A DNA stretch of 64,000 nucleotides from Bradyrhizobium sp. (GTDB lineage: Bacteria > Pseudomonadota > Alphaproteobacteria > Rhizobiales > Xanthobacteraceae): assembly GCF_016219575.1 (NCBI RefSeq), contig NZ_JACRMG010000009.1, positions 558,001 to 622,000 on the forward strand, read 5' to 3'. The position numbers and the translations under genes are program-made. The stretch's first letter is position 1. Every line of letters starts with the position of its first letter. Below the pieces are notes generated by a model. It made no database searches and was not told the origin of the DNA. It saw only the letters and a program-made list of their open reading frames with translations. Positions 51,064-60,208 of the stretch are shown here, in pieces.

Positions 51064-52251
51064 ATGCTCGATGCGACACTTAGAGATTTGGCCGGACGCC
51101 TGCTGAAGGCTTCTGGCCGCAGCGAAGTTCCGCCCTTCATGGTGATGGATGTGATGGCGGCGGCGGCGCGGATCGAGGCCGCAGGCGGCCATGTCATTCA
51201 TATGGAAGTCGGCCAGCCCGCAGCGCCCGCGCCGAGGACGGCGATTGCGGCGGCGCATGCCGCGCTGGATCAGGCGCGGATCGACTACACCTCCGCGCTC
51301 GGCATTCCCTCGCTGCGCGCGCGCATCGCGCGGCATTATCGCGAGACCTATGGCTGCGAGGTCGACGCCGAGCGGATCGTGGTCACCACCGGCTCCTCCG
51401 GCGGTTTCATCCTGGCGTTCCTTTCGATGTTCGAGCCCGGCGACCGCGTCGCCGTGACGGTGCCCGGCTATCCGCCATACCGCCACATCCTCACCGCGCT
51501 CGGTTGCGAGCCGGTGCTGATCGAGACCACGCATGAAACCCGCCATGCGCTGACGGGCGAGGCGCTGCTTGCCGCCCATCGCAAGACGCCGCTGAAGGGC
51601 GTGCTGGTCGCAAGTCCCGCCAATCCGACCGGCACCATGATGTCGCGCGAGGCGTTGACGAGCCTGATGCGCGCCGCCGACGGCGCGGGCATCCGTTTCA
51701 TTTCGGACGAGATCTATCACGGGCTCGACTACGCCTTTCCCGCGGTGACGGCGGCCGCACTCTCGGCCGACGCGCTCGTGATCAATTCCTTCTCGAAATA
51801 TTTCTGCATGACCGGCTGGCGGGTCGGCTGGATGGTGGTGCCCGACGTGCTGGTGCGGCCGATCGAGCGGCTGCAGCAGAATCTGTCGATCTCGGTGCCG
51901 ACGTTGTCGCAGATCGCGGCCGAAGCAGCCTTCGACGGGCGTGAGGAGATGGAGGCGATCAAGCACGGCTACGAGGAGAACCGCCGTATCCTGATCGAGG
52001 GCCTGCCGCGCGCCGGGCTGAGCAAGTTCCTGCCGGCGGATGGCGCATTTTACCTCTATGCCGACGTCTCCGATTTTACCGCCGACAGTTTCGAGTTCGC
52101 CAAGGCGATGCTGGAAAAGGCCGGGGTCGCCGCCACGCCGGGCGTCGATTTCGATCCGATCCACGGCCGCGCTTTCATCCGCTTCTCCTACGCGCGTTCT
52201 GCCGAGGAGATGCGGGAGGCCGTGACGCGGATCGCGCGCTGGCTCGGCTGA
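51064..52251 (+). CDS. Class I/II PLP-dependent aminotransferase
   Basis: 395 aa. Start ATG 51064; downstream in-frame ATGs exist. Fold-type I landmarks: GGHVIHMEVGQPAAPAP, YTSALGIPSLRARIARHY, Tyr/PLP-ring stack, ASPANPTGTM, D in ISDEIYHGLDY, and the Schiff-base Lys K245 in SFSKYFCMTGWRVGW. The MEVGQP opening and KYFCMTGWR loop match the group of aspartate aminotransferase-like enzymes of unknown substrate. Cytoplasmic. Strong terminator after it. Its neighbour rne is convergent. Confidence 0.92.
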   Translation: MLDATLRDLAGRLLKASGRSEVPPFMVMDVMAAAARIEAAGGHVIHMEVGQPAAPAPRTAIAAAHAALDQARIDYTSALGIPSLRARIARHYRETYGCEVDAERIVVTTGSSGGFILAFLSMFEPGDRVAVTVPGYPPYRHILTALGCEPVLIETTHETRHALTGEALLAAHRKTPLKGVLVASPANPTGTMMSREALTSLMRAADGAGIRFISDEIYHGLDYAFPAVTAAALSADALVINSFSKYFCMTGWRVGWMVVPDVLVRPIERLQQNLSISVPTLSQIAAEAAFDGREEMEAIKHGYEENRRILIEGLPRAGLSKFLPADGAFYLYADVSDFTADSFEFAKAMLEKAGVAATPGVDFDPIHGRAFIRFSYARSAEEMREAVTRIARWLG

Positions 52252-52295
52252 ATCCCCGCAAAGCCTCGGCTCGATCGCCTTCTCGATCCCAAAAG

Positions 52296-52327
52296 AAAAA
52301 CCGCCCGGTTCGGCCGGGCGGTTTTTT
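52296..52327 (+). terminator. Rho-independent terminator of the aminotransferase gene
   Basis: AAAAA CCGCCCGG TTCGG CCGGGCGG TTTTTT; an A-run also precedes it, so it can stop the convergent rne read-through too. Confidence 0.9.
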
Positions 52328-52348
52328 GTTGTTCGTGGTTGCGGTGGC

Positions 52349-52452
52349 TTAAAGCGCGATGAGATTGGGATGAATCGTCATCGCGCTTTAGGTTGTCGTT
52401 TGAGCACGATCTTTTCGGAAAACCGCTTCACGCTTTTCCGGATCGTGCTCTA
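52349..52452. repeat. Dispersed double-hairpin repeat, family H (GAGCACGATC)
   Basis: First hairpin: TAAAGCGCGATGA / TCATCGCGCTTTA. Second: GAGCACGATC (about 52398-52407) and GATCGTGCTC (near 52441-52450), with TTTTCCGGA-like inner arms. Its right end includes the rne stop codon. Common at Bradyrhizobium gene ends. Confidence 0.8.
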
Positions 52453-55400
52453 GCCGCCGCCGAAGCGGCGCGACCACCAGCCGGCCTTGCGCGGCTGGTC
52501 GCCTGCGGCGGGAGCGTCCTCCGCGGGCGCGCCGGCCGATGCCGCAGGCTCCGCAGCCGCCGGCATCGCAGGCGCGGCCTCGGGTGCGGGGCTCGACATG
52601 AAGCTCACCTTCTCGCGCACGGTTGAACGGCGCCGCGCGGCTCTTTCCTCTGCCGCCGTTTCCTCCGGCGCGGGGGCCGGGGCTGCTGCTGCGGTTCGCT
52701 GCGGCGGCTCCACCGGTTCGGGCTGGAACCTCTCCACGGGCTCGCTCTGCTGCGCAATCGGCGGCGCCGGCTCTGAACGGCCATCGAAATCGGCAACCGC
52801 CTCGGCTGCTTCGAGCGCCGGGGGCGGCGCGAGTTCGTCGGCGATGGAGCCCGCAAGACCTTCCTCGCGTCCACCGCGCCGGCGGCGGCCGCCGCGGCGT
52901 CCACGGCGGCGCGGCCTCCGGTCGCCATTCTGACCCTGCTCGGCGCCGGCAAAGGCCGACTGCTCGTCCGATTCCTCTTCCTCGGAGAATCCGTCGTCGG
53001 TGATGCCGCCTTCGGTCGGCTCGGTCATCGCCGCCTGCACCACCTCGGTTTCGTCGCGGGGCTGTGCGCCTTCGCGCGCCTCGCCGCGGCCACGCCGCCG
53101 TCGCCGGCGCCGGCGCCGCTGTCCGTCGCCTTCGGCTTCGGCCGCTGCGGGCTGTTCGTCGGCGAGCCCCTCGGTCTCTTCGGTCTCGATCTCCGACTCG
53201 GTCTCGATATCGAAGCCGTCGTCCTCGTCCTCGACGTCGTCATCCTGCTGCGAGGGGAAGCTTGCCGCCTGCGCTGCGAGCAACGCCTTGGCCGCCTCCA
53301 GCGTATGCACCTGCTCGCCGCGGTCGATGACGAAGGATTGCTGGCCGCTGACGGCGGGATCGGCAACGACCGAAAGCGAAACCTTGAAACTGCTTTCGAG
53401 ATCGCGCAGATGTCCGCGCTTGTGGTTGAGGACGTAGAGGGCGACGTCGGTGCGGGTACGCACATTGAGATTGTGGGTCGCGCCCTTCATCAAGATCTCT
53501 TCGATGCCGCGCAGCAGCTGCAGGGCCACCGAGGAGACCGAACGAACATGGCCGGTGCCGCCGCACTGCGCGCAGGGCTCGGTCGAGGATTCCAGCACGC
53601 TGGCACGGATGCGCTGGCGCGACATTTCCAAGAGGCCGAAATGCGAGATGCGGCCGACCTGGATGCGCGCGCGATCCTGACGCAGGCAATCGGACAGCTT
53701 CCGCTCCACCGAGCGGTTGTTGCGCTTCTCGTCCATGTCGATGAAATCGATGACGATCAGGCCGGCAAGGTCGCGCAGCCGGAGTTGCCGCGCCACTTCC
53801 TCGGCGGCCTCCAGATTGGTCTTCAGCGCGGTATCCTCGATGTGATGCTCGCGCGTCGAGCGACCGGAGTTGACGTCGATCGAGACCAGCGCCTCGGTCT
53901 GGTTGATGACGATGTAGCCGCCGGAGCGCAACTGCACGGTCGGCGAGAACATCGCGTCGAGCTGGCTTTCGACGCCCATCCGCGAGAACAGCGGCTGGCC
54001 GTCGCGATACTGCTTCACGGACTTCACGTTGGACGGCATCAGCATCTTCATGAAGTCGCGCGCTTCGCGGTAGCCGCTTTCGCCGGCTACCATGATGTCG
54101 TCGATCTCCTTGTTGTAGAGGTCGCGCAGCGAGCGCTTGATCAGCGAGCCTTCCTCGTAGACGAGGGTGGGGGCCTGCGACTTCAGCGTCATGTCGCGCA
54201 CGGTTTCCCACATGCGGATCAGATATTCGAAGTCGCGCTTGATCTCGGGCTTGGTGCGGGAGGCGCCTGCTGTGCGCAGGATGATCCCCATGCCCTCGGG
54301 CACGTCGAGATCCTGCACCACTTCCTTCAGCCGCGAACGGTCCTGTGCGGAGGTGATCTTGCGGCTGATGCCGCCGCCGCGGGCGGTGTTGGGCATCAGC
54401 ACGGCATAGCGGCCGGCGAGCGAGAGGTAGGTCGTCAGCGCCGCGCCCTTGTTGCCGCGCTCTTCCTTGACCACCTGCACCAGCATCACCTGGCGGCGCT
54501 TGATGACTTCCTGGATCTTGTACTGGCGGCGCGGGCGGAACGGCCGCTCCGGAACTTCTTCCAACACGTCGTCGCCGCCGACGGATTCGACCAGTTCCTC
54601 CTCGGCGTCCTCGCCGTCGTCCTCGTCGTCCTCGCCGGGTTCTTCACCGGGTGCTGCCGGAACGAACTCGCCGTGATGCACTTCGGCGGCTTCGTCATAG
54701 GCGTGCACGCCGTCGCCGGCATGCGCAACGTTTTCCTGCGCCTGTTCTTCGGCAGCGCGTTCCGGCTCGTGAGCGATCTCGACGCCCGGCTCCGGCGCGG
54801 CGGCTGCGGCGGATTCCTCCACGGCTGCGACGACCGGATCGGGCTGCGCCGGCGCGGGCGCCTCGTCCGACGCGGGCGCGGGCTCGTCATGGGCATGTTC
54901 GTGACCGCGATGGTCGTTGCCGTCATGATCATGATGGTGCTCATGGTCATGTTGCTCGCCGTGAGCTTCGCGGGCATGCGCGTCGTATTCGGGCTGCTCG
55001 CCATACGGCACATAGCCCTCGAATGGCTGTGCTTCCGCAGGCGCATTGGGGCCGGCGCCCTCGACGATCTCGCTGCGGACGCGGTCGCCATTGCCGCGGC
55101 GGCGCGCATTGCGGTGGCGCGAGCGGCGGCGGTGCGAACGGTTTTCGTTCTCCTCCTCGGCCTCGCGATGGGCGCGCTCGTCGGCCTCGATCAGCGCCTG
55201 ACGGTCGGCGACCGGGATCTGGTAGTAGTCGGGATGGATTTCGCTGAAGGCGAGGAAGCCGTGCCGGTTGCCGCCATATTCGATGAAGGCGGCCTGCAGC
55301 GAAGGCTCTACTCGGGTGACCTTGGCGAGATAGATGTTGCCGCGCAGTTGTTTGCGCTGGGCGGTCTCGAAATCAAACTCTTCGACTCGATTGCCGCGAA

Positions 55401-55470
55401 CCACGACGACCCGGGTCTCCTCCGGGTGGGTGGCATCGATCAACATTTTGTTGGGCATCTTGGAACTCAT
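52450..55470 (-). CDS. rne: Ribonuclease E (Rne/Rng family)
   Basis: 1006 aa from MSSKMPNKMLIDATH; the fifth codon (55458) may be the true start. Endoribonuclease and degradosome scaffold. The N-terminal S1 domain (about 35-95) is interrupted by about 215 acidic/His-rich residues (about 97-312), then resumes at QVMLVQVVKEERGNKGA. 5'-sensor and RNase H-like parts follow, with catalytic Asp in VSIDVNSG and IDFIDMDEKRN and the Zn-link C-x-x-C in PCAQCGGTG. The C-terminal third is acidic, Arg-rich (RRRRRRRRGRGE-like) and Pro/Ala-rich, ready for RNA and partner binding. Convergent with the aminotransferase. Confidence 0.97.
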   Translation of the reverse strand: MSSKMPNKMLIDATHPEETRVVVVRGNRVEEFDFETAQRKQLRGNIYLAKVTRVEPSLQAAFIEYGGNRHGFLAFSEIHPDYYQIPVADRQALIEADERAHREAEEENENRSHRRRSRHRNARRRGNGDRVRSEIVEGAGPNAPAEAQPFEGYVPYGEQPEYDAHAREAHGEQHDHEHHHDHDGNDHRGHEHAHDEPAPASDEAPAPAQPDPVVAAVEESAAAAAPEPGVEIAHEPERAAEEQAQENVAHAGDGVHAYDEAAEVHHGEFVPAAPGEEPGEDDEDDGEDAEEELVESVGGDDVLEEVPERPFRPRRQYKIQEVIKRRQVMLVQVVKEERGNKGAALTTYLSLAGRYAVLMPNTARGGGISRKITSAQDRSRLKEVVQDLDVPEGMGIILRTAGASRTKPEIKRDFEYLIRMWETVRDMTLKSQAPTLVYEEGSLIKRSLRDLYNKEIDDIMVAGESGYREARDFMKMLMPSNVKSVKQYRDGQPLFSRMGVESQLDAMFSPTVQLRSGGYIVINQTEALVSIDVNSGRSTREHHIEDTALKTNLEAAEEVARQLRLRDLAGLIVIDFIDMDEKRNNRSVERKLSDCLRQDRARIQVGRISHFGLLEMSRQRIRASVLESSTEPCAQCGGTGHVRSVSSVALQLLRGIEEILMKGATHNLNVRTRTDVALYVLNHKRGHLRDLESSFKVSLSVVADPAVSGQQSFVIDRGEQVHTLEAAKALLAAQAASFPSQQDDDVEDEDDGFDIETESEIETEETEGLADEQPAAAEAEGDGQRRRRRRRRRGRGEAREGAQPRDETEVVQAAMTEPTEGGITDDGFSEEEESDEQSAFAGAEQGQNGDRRPRRRGRRGGRRRRGGREEGLAGSIADELAPPPALEAAEAVADFDGRSEPAPPIAQQSEPVERFQPEPVEPPQRTAAAAPAPAPEETAAEERAARRRSTVREKVSFMSSPAPEAAPAMPAAAEPAASAGAPAEDAPAAGDQPRKAGWWSRRFGGG

Positions 55471-56148
55471 GACGGCGGCGGGCGCGTTTCATGGCGTGCG
55501 CAAGCTGCGCTGGCCTTGGACGCGACGGTCCACCTGATTCGGGGGTGAGGGGAAGGCCAAATCGCAACCCGGGGCGCCGCGCCGAACGGGATCGCACGAA
55601 AGCGGGGCGCCGCGGCGCGTTCGCTTCGTGGATCGGGGTCGGCAACACAGTCTGGCGCATCAAGCGTCGGCCCGTCTAAAAATAGGGGCGGCGAGGGTGC
55701 CGCCTGGTAGCTTGCTTTCGGTCCGGCGCGGCGCAAGCGCCTTGCCGGCGAATCGTACATCGCACCCCGAGGGGCAGGATGTTCGGCTGTGCCGTATCAA
55801 AAACCGTCCCTGGAGCAGAAAAGTGGCCTTGGGACGGGCCGCCGCTCGGGCTCGAAACCGCCGCTCCTTGACAGCCGCGCGCGGCGCTGGCTCTGGAGGG
55901 ATCGGAAAACGCTGGAAATCTCCGGATCTGGAGCTTCCGGCGCGGCACCGGGAGGCTGAACGCGACACAACCGGGAAATAGCCGTCAGCAGCGTTTACAT
56001 ACGTGGATTGGGCGTAAGGTGCAAGGGAGCGTGGAACGAGCGTCGCTGGCGCGCAACACTCCCCGCTTTTGTCAGCGGGAACTTTAAGGTCCGATTAACC
56101 CTGTGGTTTTATTGCGGTAAAGGAGTCTCCTCCGGAGGCAGTGAATCG
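55471..56148. other. Shared upstream region of rne and amidase genes
   Basis: About 680 bp between divergent genes. RNase E transcripts in other bacteria have long self-controlling leaders, so 55471-55900 may be such a leader on the minus strand. No ORF on either strand has a credible ribosome-binding site. No clear promoter could be fixed. Confidence 0.5.
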
Positions 56149-57462
56149 TTGGCGAGCCGCGCAAATCACCATGTTTTGCTGGGTTCCGCGCTGTTGTGCG
56201 CCGCAGCATTGGTGTGCCTGCAACCGGTCGCGGTCCGGGCCGCCGAAGGCCCGGCACCCATGCCAGCGGCGGTCTCGAACTTCCCGATCGCCTCGGATGC
56301 GCGGCTGGCGGGTGATGCCAGGCAAACCCGTTTCGTCCTCGATCTGGACAAGCCGATCCAGCACCGCGCCTTCGTGCTCGCCGATCCCTATCGGGTGGTG
56401 ATCGACGTTCCCCAGGTCAGCTTCCAGCTTCCGGCCGGTGTCGGCACCGCGGGGCGGGGACTGATCAAGGCGTTCCGCTACGGGCTCGTCATGCCCGGCG
56501 GTTCGCGGATTGTGTTCGACCTCACCGGCCCGGCAAAGATCGCCAATTCCTATGTGCTCGAGGCCGCCAACGGCCAGCCGCCGCGGCTGGTGCTTGAGCT
56601 TGTGGAAGTCGACCGCGCGGCATTCCTGCAGTCGCTCGCCCAGGAACCCCGCCCCGAATTGCGGCCCGCCATTGCCGACGCCAATGCGGCTGTGACGCCG
56701 GCCAAGCCGGCAGGGCCTCCCGACAATCGTGCTGTGATCGTGATCGATCCCGGCCATGGCGGCCCGGACAACGGCACGCAGGCCGGCGGCAGCGAGTTCA
56801 TGGAGAAGAATCTCGTCCTGACCTTTGGGCTCGCGCTGCGCGATCGCATCGAGAAGTCAGGCAAGTACCGGGTGGTAATGACCCGCAGCGACGACACGTT
56901 CATCCCGCTCGACGAGCGCGTCCGTATCGCGCGCAGCCATTCGGCGGCACTGCTGGTGTCGATCCATGCGGATGCGCTGCCGCGCGGCGAGGGCGATGCG
57001 CAGGGCGCGACCATCTACACCTTGTCCGAAAAGGCCTCCGACGCGAAGGCGGAGCGGCTGGCGGAAGCGGAAAACCGCTCGGACGCGATCGGCGGGGTGA
57101 CGATGAGCGAAGAGCCTGTCGTCGCCGACATCCTGATCGACCTGGCGCAGCGGGAAACCCGAACCTTTTCCAATCGTTTCGCGCGAATTTTGATGGGCGA
57201 GATGAAGACCACGGTCAGGATGCATCAGCATCCCCTGAAATCGGCCGGCTTCCGGGTGTTGAAGGCGCCCGACGTGCCGTCGGTGCTGGTCGAACTCGGC
57301 TATGTCTCCAACAAGGGAGACCGCGAGCATCTGGTGTCGGAAAGCTGGCGCAACCGCACCGTCGGGGCAATGTCGCAGGCGATCGATGCGTTCCTGGCTA
57401 AACGTTTGGTAAGCGCGGGTCCAACTGAAGGGGCGGCGGTGCGGCTGCCGGTTAAGCCCTAG
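56149..57462 (+). CDS. N-acetylmuramoyl-L-alanine amidase with AMIN domain (AmiC-type)
   Basis: 437 aa if the TTG at 56149 is used: GGAGG lies ten bases upstream and the sequence opens with a signal peptide (HHVLLGSALLCAAALVCLQP). Frames further upstream have no ribosome-binding site. AMIN domain (DARQTRFVLDLDKPIQHRAF, DPYRVVIDVPQVSF) targets the septum or wall; amidase_3 follows with DPGHGGPDNG near residue 199, a Glu metal ligand in EFMEKNLVL, VSIHADAL and VLVELGYVSN. Splits peptidoglycan for daughter-cell separation. Precedes the PBP1A gene, same strand. Confidence 0.93.
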   Translation: MASRANHHVLLGSALLCAAALVCLQPVAVRAAEGPAPMPAAVSNFPIASDARLAGDARQTRFVLDLDKPIQHRAFVLADPYRVVIDVPQVSFQLPAGVGTAGRGLIKAFRYGLVMPGGSRIVFDLTGPAKIANSYVLEAANGQPPRLVLELVEVDRAAFLQSLAQEPRPELRPAIADANAAVTPAKPAGPPDNRAVIVIDPGHGGPDNGTQAGGSEFMEKNLVLTFGLALRDRIEKSGKYRVVMTRSDDTFIPLDERVRIARSHSAALLVSIHADALPRGEGDAQGATIYTLSEKASDAKAERLAEAENRSDAIGGVTMSEEPVVADILIDLAQRETRTFSNRFARILMGEMKTTVRMHQHPLKSAGFRVLKAPDVPSVLVELGYVSNKGDREHLVSESWRNRTVGAMSQAIDAFLAKRLVSAGPTEGAAVRLPVKP

Positions 57463-57649
57463 TTTGGCCACAGCCGCGGCCAATAAAAAACCGCTGAGAG
57501 GCTTGCGGAATCGGTCAAATTTCCCCGCCGGACCATGTATTGTCAGTCCGCGAACAGGCCCAGTTGGCGCGCGGGTTCACGAATTGAAGGAAACGCCGGG
57601 AAAAGCGGCGCTCAAGGGTTAGACCAGAGGTTAGGACGGAATATCGATA

Positions 57650-60142
57650 ATGCGATTGCTCGTGCGATTTCTGGGTTTCCTGTTCGCTGCCGGAACTGTC
57701 GTGTTCCTTGTTGGCGTTGCCGCCACCGCCGGCCTGATCTGGCATTTCTCCAAGGACTTGCCCGACTATTCGCAACTTCAGGATTACGAGCCGCCGGTGA
57801 TGACGCGCATCCACGCGTCCGACGGTTCGCTGCTCGGCGAATATTCCAAGGAACGCCGGCTGTATCTGCCGATCCAGGCGGTTCCCAAGATGGTCATCAA
57901 CGCGTTCCTCGCCGCCGAGGACAAGAATTTCTACGAGCATGGCGGCCTGGACTTCGCGGGCCTGGCGCGCGCGGCGATCCTCTACGCGCAGAACTTCGGC
58001 TCCAACCGCCGCCCGCAAGGCGCCTCGACGATTACCCAGCAGGTCGCCAAGAACTTCCTGCTCACCAACGAGGTGTCGTTCGCCCGCAAGATCAAGGAAG
58101 CGCTGCTGGCGATGCGCATCGAGCGGACCTATTCCAAGGACCGCATCCTCGAACTGTACCTCAACGAAATCTATCTCGGCCTCGGCGCCTACGGCATCGC
58201 AGCCGCCTCGCTGGTCTACTTCGACAAGTCGGTGAACGAGCTCACCGTTGCGGAAGCCTCGTATCTCGCGGCGCTGCCGAAGGCGCCCGCGGCGCTGCAT
58301 CCGGTGCGCAACCGCGACCGCGCCATCGAGCGGCGCAATTACGTCGTCGATCGCCTGGTCGAAAACGGCTGGATCAAGCAGGCCGACGCCGACAAGGCAC
58401 GCAAGGAAGGCCTCAACGTCACCTCCCGCTCCAATGCAGCGCATGTCTTCGCCGGTGAATATTTCGCCGAGGAAGTCCGCCGCGACATCTTCGAGCGTTA
58501 TGGCGAGAAGAAGCTCTATGAAGGCGGCCTCTCGGTCCGCACCACGCTCGATCCCAAGCTGCAGGTGATGGCGCGCAAGACCATGGTCGCCGGCCTCGTC
58601 AATTTCGACGAGGCGACCGGCTATCGCGGCGCGGTGCAGAAGCTCGACATCTCCGGCGATTGGGGCGTGAAGCTCGCCGACGTCAAATCATTGTCCGACA
58701 TCTCGCCCTGGCGGATGGCGGTGGTGCTGGAGACCAGCGATCAGTCGGCACGGGTCGGCTTCCAGCCGGGCCGCGAGCTCGGCGGCGCCGTGAGCAAGGT
58801 CCGGCAGACCGGTATCGTCACGCTCGAGGGCGTGAAATGGGCCAAGCCCGCATCGGGACCGAACCGCTTCAAGGCGCCCACCAATGTCGCTTCCGTGCTG
58901 CAGCCCGGCGACGTGATCTATCTCGATCCGCTGTTCGGCAAGGACGGCAAGGAGATCGAGGGGCAATACCGGCTGCGGCAGCTGCCGGAAGTCTCCGGCG
59001 CCATGGTGGTGATGGATCCCTTGACCGGCCGCGTGCTCGCGATGGTCGGCGGCTTCTCCTTCGACCAGAGCCAGTTCAACCGCGCCACGCAGGCCTACCG
59101 GCAGCCGGGCTCTTCCTTCAAGCCGCTGGTCTATTCCACTGCGCTGGACAACGGCTATACGCCGTCCACCGTCGTGGTCGACGCCCCCATCGAAATCGAC
59201 CAGGGGCAGGGCGCCGGCGTGTGGCGTCCGGAAAACTATTCGACCGGCAAGTATTACGGTCCGGTGACGCTGCGCGTGGCGCTGCAGCGTTCGCTCAACA
59301 CCGTGACGGTGCGGCTCGCGCAGGACATCGGCATGCCGTTGATCGGTGAATATTCAAAGCGCTTCGGCGTCTATGACGAGCTGCCCAACTACCTTTCCTA
59401 TGCGCTCGGTGCCGGCGAAACCACGGTCATGCGCATGGTCACGGCCTATTCGATGTTTGCCAATGGCGGCCGGCGCGTGAAGTCGACATTGATCGACCGC
59501 ATCCAGGACCGCTATGGTCACACTATCTTCAAGCACGACCAGCGCGAATGCCGCGGCTGCGATGCGCCGGGCGGCTGGAAGAACCAGCAGGAGCCGGCGC
59601 TGGTCGACCGCCGCGAGCAGGTGCTGGACGCGATGACCGCCTACCAGATCACCTCCATGATGGAAGGTGTGGTGCAGGCCGGTACCGCCACCATCCTCAA
59701 GGAAGTCGGCAAGCCGATCGCTGGCAAGACTGGCACCACCAACGACGAGAAGGACGCCTGGTTCATCGGTTTCTCGCCGGACATCGCGGTGGGCGTCTAT
59801 GTCGGCTACGACAAGCCGCGGCACCTCGGCAAGGGCGCCACCGGCGGCCATCTGGCCGCTCCCATCGTGAAGGACTTCCTCAAGCTCGCGCTCGCCGACA
59901 AGCAGCCGATTCCGTTCAAGGTTCCCGCCGGCATCAAGCTGGTCCGCGTCGACGCCAAGAGCGGCATGCGTGCCGGCTCCTATGAAGGCCGCGGCACCCT
60001 GCTGGAGGCCTTCAAGCCGGGCACCGCGCCGCCGGATAATTACAGTGTGATCGGCGTGGCCGATGCCGACGCCAACCGGCCGCTGATGGCGCCGCCGGAT
60101 GCCGGCAGCATCATGCGTCCGGGCACCGGCGGATTGTGGTAG
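57650..60142 (+). CDS. mrcA: Penicillin-binding protein 1A, bifunctional glycosyltransferase/transpeptidase
   Basis: 830 aa. Membrane anchor (residues 6-30), GT51 domain with E90 in AAEDKNFYEHGG, GASTITQQVAKN and RKIKEALLAMRIERTYSKDR, a linker region, then the transpeptidase with S488-S-F-K491 in QPGSSFKPLVY, SLN-like SLNTVTVRLA and KTGTT. Polymerises and cross-links peptidoglycan. Extra OB-like segment (about 320-440) sits between the domains as in PBP1A. Same strand as the amidase and prfB. Confidence 0.97.
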   Translation: MRLLVRFLGFLFAAGTVVFLVGVAATAGLIWHFSKDLPDYSQLQDYEPPVMTRIHASDGSLLGEYSKERRLYLPIQAVPKMVINAFLAAEDKNFYEHGGLDFAGLARAAILYAQNFGSNRRPQGASTITQQVAKNFLLTNEVSFARKIKEALLAMRIERTYSKDRILELYLNEIYLGLGAYGIAAASLVYFDKSVNELTVAEASYLAALPKAPAALHPVRNRDRAIERRNYVVDRLVENGWIKQADADKARKEGLNVTSRSNAAHVFAGEYFAEEVRRDIFERYGEKKLYEGGLSVRTTLDPKLQVMARKTMVAGLVNFDEATGYRGAVQKLDISGDWGVKLADVKSLSDISPWRMAVVLETSDQSARVGFQPGRELGGAVSKVRQTGIVTLEGVKWAKPASGPNRFKAPTNVASVLQPGDVIYLDPLFGKDGKEIEGQYRLRQLPEVSGAMVVMDPLTGRVLAMVGGFSFDQSQFNRATQAYRQPGSSFKPLVYSTALDNGYTPSTVVVDAPIEIDQGQGAGVWRPENYSTGKYYGPVTLRVALQRSLNTVTVRLAQDIGMPLIGEYSKRFGVYDELPNYLSYALGAGETTVMRMVTAYSMFANGGRRVKSTLIDRIQDRYGHTIFKHDQRECRGCDAPGGWKNQQEPALVDRREQVLDAMTAYQITSMMEGVVQAGTATILKEVGKPIAGKTGTTNDEKDAWFIGFSPDIAVGVYVGYDKPRHLGKGATGGHLAAPIVKDFLKLALADKQPIPFKVPAGIKLVRVDAKSGMRAGSYEGRGTLLEAFKPGTAPPDNYSVIGVADADANRPLMAPPDAGSIMRPGTGGLW

Positions 60143-60208
60143 CCGGTTGCATCGGGCGGCTTGCCCCGCTACATCCCGCCTGCATTGCTGGAAACGGCCG
60201 GGAGAATC

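Noticed and set aside
53305..55548. 747-codon plus-strand frame opposite rne
   Set aside because: Its hydrophobic repeats come from reading the RNase E insertion backwards; no ribosome-binding site, and rne is unambiguous.
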